Positions 10,521 to 23,752 of a stretch of 64,000 nt of DNA are shown here, one piece after another. How positions within the stretch are numbered: the first letter of the stretch is position 1; each line of letters begins with the position of its first letter. The stretch spans positions 6,293,501 to 6,357,500 of the forward strand of contig NC_061795.1 in assembly GCF_021462225.1 (NCBI RefSeq). Direction: 5' to 3'. The notes beneath the pieces were generated by a model. That model saw only the letters and a program-made list of their open reading frames with translations, ran no database searches and was not told the DNA's origin. The stretch comes from Girardinichthys multiradiatus. Taxonomy: Eukaryota > Chordata > Actinopteri > Cyprinodontiformes > Goodeidae. A program made the translations under genes and the position numbers.

Positions 10521-13290
10521 TTTGAATTGAATATCTACAGGGCTATGTGTAGGTTGGTGTTTCTCCAGACCATCGTCAGAATCCCCACCTGATCAGCACT
10601 TTGTTTCCCTGCTCTCCTTTTACTATTGTGCTTTGTTTTCATTAGCATGGTAACAGTGTGACTCCTAGTTCTAATTCTATTATTGCAGTACCATCTGGTG
10701 GAAAGTATACTAAAATTTAATGTGAGAAGATTTTACAAACCCAACCATATGCTATATACCACGGATGAGATTGCGGGATGCTTCAAGCTGCAGCTCATTT
10801 GGACCCTGAGAGATCATCAGAAATGCATTTGTAACACATCAAACTGATACTGGTGATGATTGCTATCATCCCTGTATTCATAAAACAATACCAGTAGAAG
10901 ATTAACACCTCCACATTAGTCATCAAAAAAAATTAGGTTAACTTATGTCAGTCAAATGAAACCTGAGATGAGAATGAATCCCTACCATCATTCAACATCA
11001 TATAAAATATTACTGAAAAAGACACATAAACATTACAAGCAAAGAACAACCAAACGAGAAGGTTCAACTTGTTTTAAGAAAATCTTGGTCAAAAAATATT
11101 CTGAATATTATTTTCTTTTATGTAAACTGTACATTGTGATTGTGTGACTTAGGTTCTGAAACACCACCTGCCGTGCTCCCTGACGTTCAGCTCTCATCTC
11201 TCTCAGATGAAATTTGCTTGCCTAATGTAGCAGTACCAGAATAGTATCCTGTAGGCATCTTTTCTGTTGCTCTCACCAAACTAGAGCCTCCCTCCTTAAC
11301 ATTCGACCCTTCCATCTCCTTATTGAGCACTTGTGTATGGGGTGGGTGTATACTAAAGACATGGATCCTGCCCCATGACAGGGACAGACGTATCTTGAAG
11401 TCCAGTCTTTGGCCAATAGGGACGTTGAACGGATCAAGTGTCACTATAACAGAAGGACATAATCATCGTGGTAAGTTTGCAGAACCCTACAGCCTGTCTC
11501 GGCCAACAGGGAGCTCACTTCATTCAGCTTTTCTGAGGTAAGGCAAAACCAGAGTGACTGGGTGTGTGGATGATAATGGAAGCTCAAGTGTAATGTCCCT
11601 AAAAATCCCCCAAAGTCAGGTGAAAACTAAGTCCATGTGTCTTAAAATCACTGTCACCACCAATTGAGACAGCTAGAAGATCAGTGCTAAAACAGGTTTA
11701 ACAGATATTTGAGTAATGGATTAATTAGAGACAACGGAATTAAATTTAAACACTACTGTAAGACATTTTTGTGTTTAAGACCTGTTAAGCAAATATCAGA
11801 TGTGTGCTCCATGCCAGAAGTGCTGATGTTCAATGGGTTTATTGTACTGAGGTCTCTTACTTTGCAGTTGGACGAAATTTTATTTAGTACTTTTAATGAA
11901 GTCACAATGAAACCAACTAATACTGAAGTAAAATAAAATCTTATTCTTTCTTGGGAGATATGTAGCTGGACTTTGTTGTTGTTTTTGTGTTGACCTGGTT
12001 GGAGTTCAATTTGAGCCAGTGGGGCTGCATGCCTGAGGGATTTACAGATGACTTAAAAACTTTGAAGAAGCTTTCCACTGCAGGACACAGAAGATAAATA
12101 ATAAACTTATGTGAAATATATGGTGGATGATTTGGTAATTCTCCTTATTTTATGTCAGGACCAACTTTTTCTATACTGCAAGGTTTATCAAACAATTTTC
12201 CCTGCGGGCAATGATGCAAGGAGGCATATTAGTTGTATAGATTAAGGCTTACTTGGGATACTTTAACATAATACACTGGTCATAAGAGCTGGACTCAAGA
12301 CTAAATGTGTTGGCATCATCCAAATGTGGAGCATTATACCTAGGTTACAAATTTATATCAGTGCGTGTAATCTAGGCAACAGACCCTTAACCTTCCTAAC
12401 CTTACAGGACTTGTTGTAAATCTCAAGTAAAGCAGCACCAGTCAACAGGGCGCCTGGAGGATGATTGAAGGAAGCATGTGAGAGCAGATAAAACACATAA
12501 AGGAATGATGCTGGTAGTGGTCCAGGGGACGGAACCCAATCTTTAACATCGTGCAAAGTGAAACTGGATCTGAAACCTTGCAGCTGTTGTATAAAAAAGT
12601 TGTAATGTCAAGGAGTTTTCATGGTGGCCGCATACCGAAGAGATTTATAACATAACAAGGCAAATAAACTACAATCTCATCAGGAATTAATTAATCAGTG
12701 AGTAACTTCGATTACTGTGTATTATGTCTTTGTTGTTGGGTTTTGATCACACACTGCACTGAGTCAGCTGACTTGCTCCCAGATGAAATGCTGAAACAGA
12801 TTATAAATGTGAAAGAAATTATGTAAGCCAAGGTAACTTGTAGATGCTAGCTTCATTAACGGCCTAAGATAAAATCATCTTTAACACATTAGATGACAGC
12901 TATATTAAGGTGATGGGAGAGGACAGGAGGTTGACATGTAACACTATCACTGGGAGACCATTTTTTCTCCACTGCAATATCTATCTTCTCACTCAGTAGT
13001 TAAAAACAGACTATTGGCATAAATCTATGTTTAGTCTACTTCTCACTTATCATGGGAGAAGCAGATTCATGACGGAGGCTCAAATTTCAGTCCAACGTTT
13101 TACACTAATTATAAAGCCAAGATGTCTGGATATCAGTATTTTAGGAAACATTGACAATATAGCTTCCTTGGGAAAAACATTTAAAATAAATCAGATGTAA
13201 TCATGTTTGTTCTATTTATTTTAATTGTGGAGAAATATGTGAAACTAAAGGTTGAAGCTCATTTAGGGTGGGGCATATAGCACATATTTA
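10521..13290. other. Upstream intergenic region of tnnt3
   Basis: No gene is recognised in 2.8 kb of AT-rich sequence. A short open frame on the - strand at 11187-11444 (85 codons) has no recognised domain. A noncoding first exon of tnnt3 could lie here because vertebrate troponin T genes often have one, but no exon could be chosen. Confidence 0.5.
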
Positions 13291-13293
13291 AGG

Positions 13294-13341
13294 CATCTGC
13301 AACTTAATCCTGTGCTATAAATAAAACAGGCCGGGCAGTTG
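13294..13341 (+). promoter_or_regulatory. MEF2/TATA-type site with E-boxes upstream of tnnt3
   Basis: CTATAAATAA at 13315-13324 matches the MEF2 consensus YTAWWWWTAR exactly and also contains a TATA box. CATCTG (13294-13299) and CAGTTG (13336-13341) are CANNTG E-boxes on either side. The cluster lies about 90 bp before the start codon. MEF2 plus E-boxes is the usual control code of fast-muscle genes. Whether it is the core promoter or an element near a splice acceptor (TTTTAAG ends at 13393) is not settled. Confidence 0.5.
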
Positions 13342-13414
13342 CTCCTTAAAGAGAGACTTTAATCTTCTGGCTTCTCTTTTCTCTGGTTTTAAGGTTTTAA
13401 AGTCCACTGCCACC

Positions 13415-14758
13415 ATGTCTGACACAGAAGAAGTGTAAGTCTTCTCCCATTTCCTCTCGGAAATTCCTTCTTTTTCAGTACTTTTGTGATTATTTTGACA
13501 CAAAAACTCAGCTTACTTTAAAACAGCTTTTAATTCTTCTTGAGGAAATTTGTCAACATACTTCTATAAACATATTGTCTTATTCTGTAGTGGTATTGTT
13601 AATGCTAACTTGTCTTGGTCTTATGTTTTGCAGTGAGCAGGTCGGGGGTAAGTGACTACATTTTCCATATTTGAAAACATTAATTGTCAAGTAATCTTGC
13701 CCAGGTACAATTGGGAGCTCCATGCTAAATATAGATGATGTTTCTGGACATTCTCTAACTGACTTTCCATCTCCTATAGAAAGTTAGCCGTGAGCATTGG
13801 ACAGTTTTGTCTGTTTGCAGGTTTGGCTTGACTCCTCCAGATTGAAACTGTGCAGACAGAAAATAAATGTTACTGTTACTGTAGCATTCTTGCTGGTTGC
13901 AACACTGGCAGAAAATGTTCACCATGCTGCTTGATATCAAATTAAAATTCAAATCACTTGGATTTCACTGCCCTTTTTGCAAATAGTCTTTTAGCTCTGC
14001 ATGACTATCTGCAGTTTGAGCCATCCTTCTGAGCTGAGCACACTTTCATATGAACCAAAAATATTTTGTACACCTGAAGGCCTGCCTTAAAGCTCTGATC
14101 AGCCCAAAAGGACTGCTTTGTTTTGCTTAGCATGGATTCCCACTGTACCCATAATTTACATTTATGTTGTATTTGAAATGGGTACAAATGGGATGATATG
14201 ATAATATTCTTCTGCTCCCTCCTTTCTCGGATGAAGAATACGATGGTAAGACAGTCGGCAAACTACCAACCATAACATTAAATAACTAATTTATGACCCA
14301 CTTCTTCCAGATATACTTTATGTAGCATGTTACCATTAACAGTCTTTGTGATAAGAAAATAAATAAAAATGTTAAAAACACAGGTGGCAGTGCTGCTACC
14401 GTTCCATTTCATCCATCAATGGTATCTTTTTCTCTTTACAATGCTTGCTGGCACACATGCTTTAGCGCCATCTTGTGGAAACTGACCAAACAGTGGCGTC
14501 ATTAACCTCTGTTTTCTCACGTTCCCTTTCATCTACAGAACTTAAAACATCCACCTCTTTCCCCTTTCCCCTCTCCCCTGCTTCCATTAAATCTCTTGCT
14601 ACCCCCCTCCCGCCACCTCCATCTCCCCGGTGATTTGCTGCATGTTGTTTAGCTGTAGAAGAGGAGGTAGTACAGGAGGTAGAGGTCGCCCCTGAGGCGG
14701 TCCCTGAGCCAGAGCCTGAGCCTGAGCCTGAACCAGTACCAGAACCAGAACCAGTGGT

Positions 14759-14793
<35 letters not shown>

Positions 14794-17700
14794 TTGAGCC
14801 TGAAGGTATGTGACAAGAAGGGGGAGGGGGTATTTTATCATCCCTTTCCATGCTTCAGGTGCAAAAACCCCACAAATATTTTGATTAAGTCTGCACATGA
14901 AACCTTCCTTTCACCTCTGGACAAGCTCAAACACATGGCTTTAACTTACCGCTGAAACTGTGCAGGTTGAATGACCTTTGAAGAAATAAACATACATATA
15001 TTATATCATTTTCCGATTATATGACTTATATTGAAGATTTAGTTTGCATTGTTGTAAAGGGAGGTTCTGTGAAATAAATATCAGTAATAGTTCCCTTACC
15101 TGTAGTAGAAACATCTCATTATCCCACTAAGTTTTTTTAGATGTAAGTACATCCTTTGAATGTTAGCTAGTTAGTTGTATGCCAACTGTTTTAACTGACT
15201 TTAGCTATTTAAATTATCTTAAAATAAAGCTGTTCATATCAGCAGGACACAGTGTTATGCTACTGGATATTAACAGTCTACAAGTTCCAACAGACTATAG
15301 TTACATTCGGTGCTGTCTTGTTCAGCCTAACAGCATCTGTGTTTCTATATAATGTTTTTATGTGGAGGTACCTTGGATTTGGGGATGGGGGTGGTACCAG
15401 CCAGACACCAGTCCATCCATGATAGGGCTTCACAATTCAATTCAATTCAGTTTATTCATATAGCGCCAATTCACAACACATGTTGTCTCAAGGCACTTCA
15501 CAAAAGTCAGGTAAATACATTCCAATTAATTCTAACCATTGAACAGTGCAGTCATATTCAGTTATTTATTCAAATTGGATAAAACGTTTTTCTGTCTAAG
15601 GAAACCCAGCAGATTGCATCGAGTCAGAGACTTGTAGCATTCACTCCTCCTGGATGAGCATGCAGAGACAGTGGACAGTCACTGGCATTGACTTTGCAGC
15701 AATCCCTCATACTGAGCATGCATGTAGCGACACTGGAGAGGAAAAACTCCCTTTTAACAGGAAGAAACCTCCAGCAGAACCAGGCTCAGTGTGAACCTCC
15801 ATCTGCCACGACCGACTTAGGGTTTGAGAGAACAGAGCAGAGACACAAAGCATACAGAAGCACTGATCAAGGAGTACTTTCTATGGGAAGGAAAAGTAAA
15901 TGTTAGTGGATGTAGCTCCTTTAGTTGTTTCATCTAGAAAGAAAGAACAGATAATCTCTGAGCCAGTTTTCAAGGTTAGAGTCTAAAAGAAAGCACATAG
16001 AGTTAACAGCGCTTTGAGTGTCTCGTTGCTGAAAAGTGCTATATAAATAAACTTACCTTACCTTAGTCACAGTAGAAGCTCAGTCAGTAGCCATGTCTAG
16101 GAGAGAGAAAGGGTTAAACACTGAAAGACAGGGCCAAGTGGATCATCTGTAGAATATGAGCATTAAGTTGTTGCCAGCAGAAGCTTGGACAATGCCCCTC
16201 TCCAGAAAGGTGTCACAGGTAGACACAGAGTCAGGCCAGGTGTAGCTTCTAGGAAGAGAATAGAGAGAGAACAAGAAGTTAAAAAAGCAAAATTGGAGAG
16301 TAGTTTGAGAATGTAGCGAAGAGAATGAAGGTGGTCATTATGTCCTCCAGCAGCCTAAGCCTATAGCAGCATAACTACACAGATAGTTTCAGTTTATTTA
16401 TTTATATACCGCTTATTTACAATGTTGTCTCAAGGCACCCCACAAAGGATCCGGAACGGCACGGGGCCGCCGGGGAGGCCAGACCAAACCACCGAGTGCC
16501 AGAGCCCGGCCACGCCAAAACGGGCCACGTGTAGGGACACTAAGTAAAATAATAAACTGATAAAGTTTACAGAGACCTAATGGCAATTTCACAGTGACCA
16601 GTTACCCTTACTGGTTAACCTACCGATTAACTGGTCACTCCATTAGTAGCTTGAGAAAACTCATGTATGCGCGGGGAGAATATGCTAAACCCATGCAGAC
16701 GACCCCTGCCCAGATCCAAATCTAGGAGCCATTGCAAGGCAGCAGTGCTAACAACTGTGTCGCCTAGTTGAGAATCCCAACTCCCAAATAAGTTTTCCGT
16801 GTGCTTTCATGTTGGAATACAAGCACCACAGTTCTTGGTTAGCAGGAAAAAAAGGCTTTAACTGATATGTATACCAGCTAAGACTTATATTCTGGTCACA
16901 TTTTGTATGGCCTAACTGACAACACACCTACAAAAGAAGACAAAACATTTGCTTCCTGTGTACTTCTAGTAGGTTGACCCTGAGGCATCCTGCAATCGAA
17001 CCACAGATTAAATTACCTTTACTTGCAAACCTGGAGGATGTTTTAAAAGAATTTTATAATTTTCAAATTATTTCAAAGGTCGAACATCTAATTTGATTGT
17101 AGACCTATTTAATTATGCAAACCTACTTACACTACTAAATGACATGCACTCAGAATGCTTGATGTACATGTTTGTTTTATTCACCATACTGACAGAAATT
17201 AATATATTTTATTGCTTTGGATAAAAGCTTATGTTCAACCTCTATACTATCTAACATTTAGAAGTGTTGCACTTATTGTACGTATTTATCCAAAAATAAA
17301 AAACAACAACAGAAGTGTAGTCTCACTTAGCCATTGTAAACCACCCAGCTTCCATATCTAATTTATCGGAATGTTTTGAGAATTGTTTCTGAATTGTACT
17401 AAATCTTATTTAATATTGTTGCGCTTCAGGATAGTTTTTTGTTTTCTATAGTTTGAATAAAAGTTTTTTTTGTTTGTTTTTTTGGCTTTTTGCTTTTTTA
17501 ATGCTTGTTGCATGCTGAAGTTGTTGAGTTGAAGAGGAAGGTATGGGGCTTTAACAAACATTCGATGGATATGAAATGGATTCTTCTGGTTTTGGTGGGT
17601 TGTCAGTGTTCTGGTTTGAGGCTTGTTTCTGTCAGCAGTTGCTAAGTCAGTCCAAGCGCACTAACTAGTTAATAAGGTACTGGGGTTAAGACATCAGGTT

Positions 17701-18217
17701 TTCAACCATATAACAAAATTCCTTTTTAGAAGGTTTGTAGAGAAAATTGAAAGTGTTATGAGAGGAAAAGTACAAAAGGATATGGATTATGATTATGAAT
17801 TGCTTTTCTGCACATCAAACCTAGGGGGCTTTCAAACCCAAAGCAGCACATCAGCCCTGTACCTCAAAATCTATTTGTTTGTATTTTGTACACACACTGC
17901 ATTGCTGTGTTTGTTCCTGCAGCCAAAAGACACCAGATATCTCATCTTGTTAACAGGACTGAACATAGCTGGCCAAAAACAGAGCTCCTGCTGCAGTTTT
18001 ATATTATTCTCTAATTTCAATTAAAACATATTTCTCCTGTATCCGTAAAACTCAGCTGAACAGGGTTCTCCCGCTGAAGCCATTTGGTCTGGAAGCCCAT
18101 CAACATTTGCTCTGTAGCTCATCATATGCATGGTTCAGAGCAACCAGAGTATGGTTTGATAGAAAGAAAACAGAGAAATAATGCTTGTTTTAAATAGTTA
18201 TGGGGTCAAGCCAAAAA

Positions 18218-18254
<37 letters not shown>

Positions 18255-21200
18255 AACTAACAGATATTTGTTGTATTAACAGTTCAGATTTAACTGCCTC
18301 TTGATTCTCACACACTTTTTAATCCATGCTTAAAGTTCAGAGTTCTGCTTTTTTCATCTATCTGTTTAAATTAATTTAGTTTTATTTCCCCTTTGTGACT
18401 CTAACCTTTAAGTTAATAAGTCTAGTTTTTCAGAAATTAATCTCATCGCCTATTTAAAATCCCAACCATGCAGTGTGATCTGTGTAATACCTAAATGAAC
18501 TGAAGTATAGTCTGTGTCCCTCCTAACCCAATGACATGTACTCATCCCCTCTTCATTTCTTAACCTGCAGAGGAGAAGCCAAAGTTCAAGTAAGTTTCCT
18601 TACTATGTTCATGTGTGATTATGTTACCCATTAGCCAGAAAGTAACAGTGATAACAAATATTACACACGTCAAAAATGAATCCATTTTGTTTTAGGCCCA
18701 GCGCTCCAAAGATTCCAGACGGTGAGAAAGTGGACTTTGATGTAAGTGTGACTGAAATGAGAATAAGAAGGTTTTTGGTTTATCTGCGGTGTTTCCTGCT
18801 GACTGCTGGGTCATTTTCTTCACTGTGCAGGACATCCAGAAGAAACGTCAGAACAAGGATCTGGTAGAGCTGCAGGCTCTGATTGATGCTCACTTCGAGT
18901 GCAGGAAAAAGGAGGAGGAGGAGCTGATTGCACTCAAGGAGAGGATTGTGAGTCTGACTTGTTAACTTAAGTTCATAATAACTGGAATTGAGGCATACAG
19001 AGGAAGTCCAAGAATACATCCACAAAACACTATGCACCTTTGCTGCAGACTACTCAAATTATTAGTTTAAACTAATTATAAATAAACATGACTTTTTCCA
19101 TTATCTATCTCATTGCTGTATGATCAGCAAACATTTGTTCAGATTAAAAAAATACTTTTTTGATAACCTGACAGTAACAGAAGGAACATAATCTCTTAAG
19201 TGCACAGTGTACTAAACCACACTACATTGATTAATACATGCCTTCACTTCCTCATCCCTTCACAAATGGTTCACTTGTTGAGTTTCTCAGTAACATTGCT
19301 TTATTTGTATGACGTTTTAAAGAGTTAGTGTTGACTGGTGATGGACGTTACTGAAAACTGTCCGATCACTGACAACATGGGCTTAGATTTCTCTTCGTAA
19401 GAGAATGTTGTCCGTTCTACTTGGCATTTCCAAACTCTCTCCGGTTTTTGTTGAACCCTTACCTGCAGCCAGTTTTACAGTGCTGCATCACTGTGACCTC
19501 ATTGAGTATGTGTTTTGTGACTCTGCAGGAGAAGCGTCGTGCTGAGAGGGCTGATCAGCAGAGGGTCCGTGCTGAGAAAGATAAAGAGCGCCAGGCCAAA
19601 CGTGAGGTTCGTTGTTTTTAACAGAGGTAGTATTTTTACACATGACCTTTAGCTTTGTGTTCATCATTTCATATATTACGTTTTATACTATGCACACATT
19701 GAAAGTATGTGTTCATTAATATCTGTAGCTATGGTATCACCTTGTGGGCTAGCAACTACGAAGCACTGTGGTCTCACTGTGGTTTTATTTTTTGTGAACC
19801 TAGGAGGAGAGGCGGATGAGGGAGGAGATTGATGCCAAGAAGAAGGCTGGTGAGGATGCTAAGAAGAAGTCGGCGCTGTCCAACATGGGCTCCAACTACA
19901 GCAGCCACCTGCAGAGGGTCAGTACATACATGTTCACACTTTCCATGACAGAAATGGAATCTTTATCCACTCTGAGCCTTCATCTGTATCTATGCATCAC
20001 ACTGAACAGGCTGACCAGAAGAGAGGAGGAAAGAAAGAGACTGAGAGGGAAAAGAAGAAGAAGATCCTGGCCGCCAGGCGCAAGGCACTCAACATTGATC
20101 ACCTGAGCGAGGACAAGTTGAAGTATGATTCATTTTCTGTCCCAAGAGGCTTCTCTTTGTCTAAACACACTTATTATCTAGGAGTACAACAAACAGAAGT
20201 CATTAAAGCTGCAAATGGACACATGAGAACTGATGCTGTAAAACAATATGCTGTAAACATGCTTAGAAACTAATAATGCTTCTACTGAGTAACATTTAGA
20301 TGTCTGCTCTGACATTTACTACTATTTGCTGTTTACTCTTTCACTTTTGCTTTACATAATGACAACGATGATGAGAGCTTTTGTGACTTCTTTTCTCTAA
20401 AGCTAATTGGTTTTCCTGCAGGGATAAAATCAATGAATTTTATGACTGGATGCGCCAGCTGGAGTCTGAGAAGTTCGACCACATGGAGAGACTGAAACTG
20501 CAGAAGTACGAGGTGAGACGAGTCTGCATCATTTTCACTGTTTGCTGCCCTAAAGAACGAACTTTTCTTGCTAAGGGGTACATAACAGACTCAAACGAGC
20601 AATAAAGCTTAGAATATGGCATCATTGAAATGCAGAATTAATTATTTAAACACAGGTTTTACTTCTTTATCCTATTAGAACAAAACTATTTACTCAACTT
20701 AATTGAGTTTATTTATACAGCAGCAATTCACAACAAATGTCACCTCAATGCACTTAAAGTCAGTCAGATCTGATTTATATATAGAAAGTAATCATTAAAT
20801 CAATCCAATCATATAGACAGATTAAAATCCATTTACAGACATTTCAATTCAATCCTAGTAATTATGTAGGCATCTAAAACTAAATGATTTATATGTCATA
20901 TGTTTACTGACTTTTTTATGCGATATACAATATAAAAATTAAATCCGGTTATTTTTATGTATTATGTCTGTTTTGACCTTTTGCTGTTTTGTTTTAAGAA
21001 TATATTATAAAACGGAACTGAACTCTCATATAAAAGGCTACTTCCTTAGTGGAGCATTTGGTTTGCTTTTAAAGGGTTAGTCCTAGGGCAAACTTTTCAT
21101 CATCTTCAGAGCTTAAAATCTTCTGCATTATTTTATTCTCTCCAGGTGACCAGAATGCGTAAGAGAGTGGAGGAGCTCAGTAAATTGTAAGTCAAAAAAC

Positions 21201-23752
21201 GAAAGTTCTTGTTCACCAGCTTTACTGCATGTAAGCATGAAAGAATGTTAGAGAACAATGTGCTGCCCCTGCAGAGAGAGACACCATAGACATTCCCAAA
21301 ATCACTTTGTTGTCCTGGGGTCTAAACCCCAAGCATGAGTTAGACAAAACAGCTTGTAATCTGGAGGTTTTGGGTTCCGTTCCAACCTCCTCTTGTCACA
21401 TGTTAATGTGAACCTGGGCAAGGCACTTAACCCCAGGTTGCATATTTACGAGTTCAATTGGGTGAAAGCGACTTTTGTCTACAGTGCTTTGATTGGCTGG
21501 TATGACTCAAAGTGGGTTACATATATTCAGTCTGATTACAATTTAATCATCTTTGTTGACTCAAAATTGTTTGTTTTCAAAACAGGACAGCTGCTGTAGC
21601 TGAGAACATCTTTGCATTTATTGCAATTCACGTATTATTTTAAAGGGATAATTGCATCAAAAACTGTCTTTTTGTGTGTCCCTTTTAAAAGAAATGTGGC
21701 AAGGTGTTGCAGCACCAAAGTTAAGCCTGTATCTCCTCTTTTAGAATCAAACGTTTAGTCACGAGTCATGTATGCTGGCAGGGACTCAGACACAGCCTGC
21801 TGAGGTTTTCACAGCACAGGCAAAACTGGCTGTTGGTTTGTTTTTGAGAAAGCAAGGGTGGAATTGTTTTGTATTTTAAGATTGATGTATTAGGCATAGG
21901 CTGCACGGTGGCGCAGTTGGTAGCACTGTTGCCTTGCAGCAAGAAGGTCCTGGGTTTGATTCCTGGCCGGGGGTCTTTCTGCATGGAGTTTGCATGTTCT
22001 CCCCGTGCATGCATGGGTTCTCACCGGGTACTCCGGCTTCCTCCCACAGTCCAAAGACATGACTGTTAGGTTAATTGGTAACTCTAAATTGCCCTTAGGT
22101 GTATGAATGAGTGTGTGTTTGGTTGTTTGTGTGTTGCCCTGCGATGGACTGGCGACCTGTCCAGGGTGTACCCTGCCTCTCGCCCATAGACTGCTGGAGA
22201 TAGGCACCAGCTCCCCCGCGACCCACTATGGAATAAGCGGTAGAAAATGACTGACTGACTGTATTAGACATTATATTACTTTTTTGTTTTACACTATAAA
22301 CCCAGATTTTGATTCAACTCAAAAAGATTGAGTTCCTATTACCTAAATGTGTCAAATCTATTGACATTACTTTTTGATTCAGATTAAGCTGAACTTTTTC
22401 ATGTCCTTTCTATTGTAATTGTCCAATCAATAGTTTCTATTCAAACAAACTGAGTTTATATTAGTTAAACATGTGTCATTTCTTTTGGGGTCGCTGAGTA
22501 AACTGTACTTTTTAATGGCCTATCTTACTGTAATTATATGTTTGAGCTCAAACAACTCAATATCATCAGGTTTTGCCTGTTACCAATGCATTGACTTCAC
22601 CCACCTGCCAAAATCTAGTTTAAACCAGTTTTAACAGAGTGTTACTGATGAGATCTAAACTTTGGAGACATAACTGAGACAAAGAATGCAAGTGTATTTA
22701 AAGTTTCAACCAGTAAAGTTTTAGTAGGTTAGTTATTCGACCCAAGTTTGAGGCCTTTAGTGAATAATCTGACTTCAGCCACAAAATGGTAAATTGGAAC
22801 TCTTCAAGGTGTAGTAACTAATGTTAGCTTGTTGGCTATTTTGTTCATTTGGAAAATCACACTGCAGTGGTACACAGATTACGGTGACAGTGGTAATAGG
22901 GGTTCATCTTGTAATTGGTGGGTTACTGGTTCAAACCTTGGGCAGGACACTTCATGAAAGACATATTTTGAATTTCAGGAACTGAAAAAGTTAAGTTAGG
23001 TCATTTCAAATAAACATTTTATATTAATTGTTAAAACTAAGTATCTTCAGCTACTGTAACTTGGCTATTAGTAAATTAAACTCAATTGTTCTCTTCCATT
23101 CCATAAGGGCCTCAAGTACATTGAACGCAGGCCACTTCACTTATTCTACTGTTTCATTACTTAAAGTTTTTAAGGCAACAACTTACCTTCATTTTTTAAT
23201 GCAGATTCTACTTATCTGGGTTTACAGTGTACTCAATTTTAGACCAACTGGGTATCAATATTTCCTAACACAGAAGTGACAAATGGATGAATCTTCAGAT
23301 CTTTCAAAACTCGCAGTCAGATATTATGACTTTCATATGAATAAATAAACGTGACAGTCTGAAAATAAAGATTCCATAAAATAAAATCTGGATATTTATC
23401 ATACTACGCAAGTACATTTTCACATTTACTTTATTTCTGTATTTCAGGGTCTTTTCCTCACTTGTCATACTGTATTTTGGCAATTTTTATATTATTTTGT
23501 AAATAATAAACAAAAGGCTGGTCCATGTGTATTGGAAGTAACTGTTCTGACACTAAAGATAGTATCTATTTAGTTCACAAAACTACCACTGATGAACGAG
23601 AAACAATGGGGTCTCAAGACATCTTCACTCAAAATCTGCCATAATTTGCTTCTATTTAGAACAATGTAAAGCCACAGCTCTGACATGTCTCCATATAATG
23701 TGTTTGAAATTACAGCAGCAAGAAGGGAGCTGCAGCCCGCCGCAGAAAGTAG
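13415..23752 (+). CDS. tnnt3: Fast skeletal muscle troponin T, 13 coding exons
   Basis: Troponin T anchors the troponin complex on tropomyosin in the sarcomere thin filament. Coding exons: 13415-13434, 13634-13647, 14237-14245, 14653-14805, 18571-18589, 18696-18741, 18831-18947, 19529-19606, 19804-19917, 20010-20122, 20422-20512, 21146-21186 and 23716-23752. All have GT-AG borders and phases join to 852 nt (283 aa). The start is GCCACCATGT, a strong Kozak context. Residues 1-66 are the acidic variable N-terminus with a Pro-Glu repeat (about 28-65). [20 protein letters not shown] (about 77-96) opens the tropomyosin-binding T1 region. [20 protein letters not shown] starts the T2/IT-arm helix. 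The end is [12 protein letters not shown]. The wording is of the fast type. Whether it is the a or b paralogue is unresolved. Additional tiny N-terminal exons may be missed in the 3.8-kb fourth intron. Confidence 0.93.
14653..14805 (+). other. tnnt3: tnnt3 exon encoding the Pro-Glu repeat
   Basis: This 153-nt exon is in phase 1 at both ends. It encodes [15 protein letters not shown] followed by about 15 Pro-Glu pairs broken by Val. In other vertebrates the acidic N-terminus is built from several small alternative exons, so a single 51-codon repeat exon suggests in-exon expansion of a GAGCCA/GAACCA unit. The exon can be skipped without shifting the frame. Confidence 0.8.
15430..16386 (-). mobile_element. 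L2-like LINE 3' end, antisense in tnnt3 intron
   Basis: The complement of the 4287-5490 3' UTR is present, from ATTCAATTCAATTCAGTTTA through GCCTAAGCCTATAGCAGC. It carries a 50-60 bp insertion at about 16010-16068 that ends in CTTACCTTACCTTA, which looks like the tail of a different LINE. Confidence 0.85.
16387..16790 (-). mobile_element. Degraded SINE and flanking repeat, antisense
   Basis: Read on the - strand, 16540-16785 begins GGCGACACAGTTGTTAGCAC and continues CTGCTGCCTTGCA, then ATTCTCCCCGCGCATACATG. This matches the order of the tRNA-derived SINE at 21895-22262. The 3' half shares sequence with the insertion at 5022-5415. 16387-16440 is another L2-tail remnant. Confidence 0.65.
18217..18256. 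repeat. (AAAG)n microsatellite in tnnt3 intron
   Basis: Ten perfect AAAG units. The same motif recurs at 24319-24390 and 27036-27074. Confidence 0.95.
20691..20860 (-). repeat. Old L2 tail, antisense in tnnt3 intron
   Basis: TTGAGTTTATTTATACAGCA, then AATTCACAACAAATGTCACC and TCAATGCACTT are a diverged copy of the antisense L2 tail also seen at 15430-15500. Confidence 0.65.
21330..21545 (+). mobile_element. tRNA-derived SINE, second fish type
   Basis: GGAGGTTTTGGGTTCCGTTC resembles a pol III B box. CTGGGCAAGGCACTTAACCC and AGTGCTTTGATTGGCTGGTA follow, the typical body of a common teleost SINE. A related remnant lies at 22876-22975. Confidence 0.6.
21895..22262 (+). mobile_element. tRNA-derived SINE in tnnt3 intron
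   Basis: GGTGGCGCAGTTGGTAGCAC carries an A-box-like sequence and GGGTTTGATTCC carries a B-box-like sequence about 45 bp later. The body includes GAGTTTGCATGTTCTCCCCG and ATGGACTGGCGACCTGTCC. It ends with a (TGAC)n tail. This is a very abundant teleost repeat architecture. It lies in the sense orientation in the last tnnt3 intron. Confidence 0.78.
22876..22975 (+). repeat. SINE remnant with B-box-like motif
   Basis: GTTACTGGTTCAAACCTTGG followed by GCAGGACACTTCA resembles the SINE at 21330-21545. Only about 100 bp is recognisable. Confidence 0.4.

Noticed and set aside
11187..11444. 85-codon - strand frame with SLVRATEKMPTGYYSG
   Set aside because: There is no recognised family, splice signals or neighbouring exons. 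The length is within chance for this region.
14462..14898. Ser/Gly and Leu/Val repeat frames on the - strand across the troponin Pro-Glu exon
   Set aside because: They are the complement of the Pro-Glu repeat and have no independent support.
17500..17545. Possible extra troponin micro-exon before GTATGG
   Set aside because: No length between an AG and this donor keeps the required phase with a family-like sequence.
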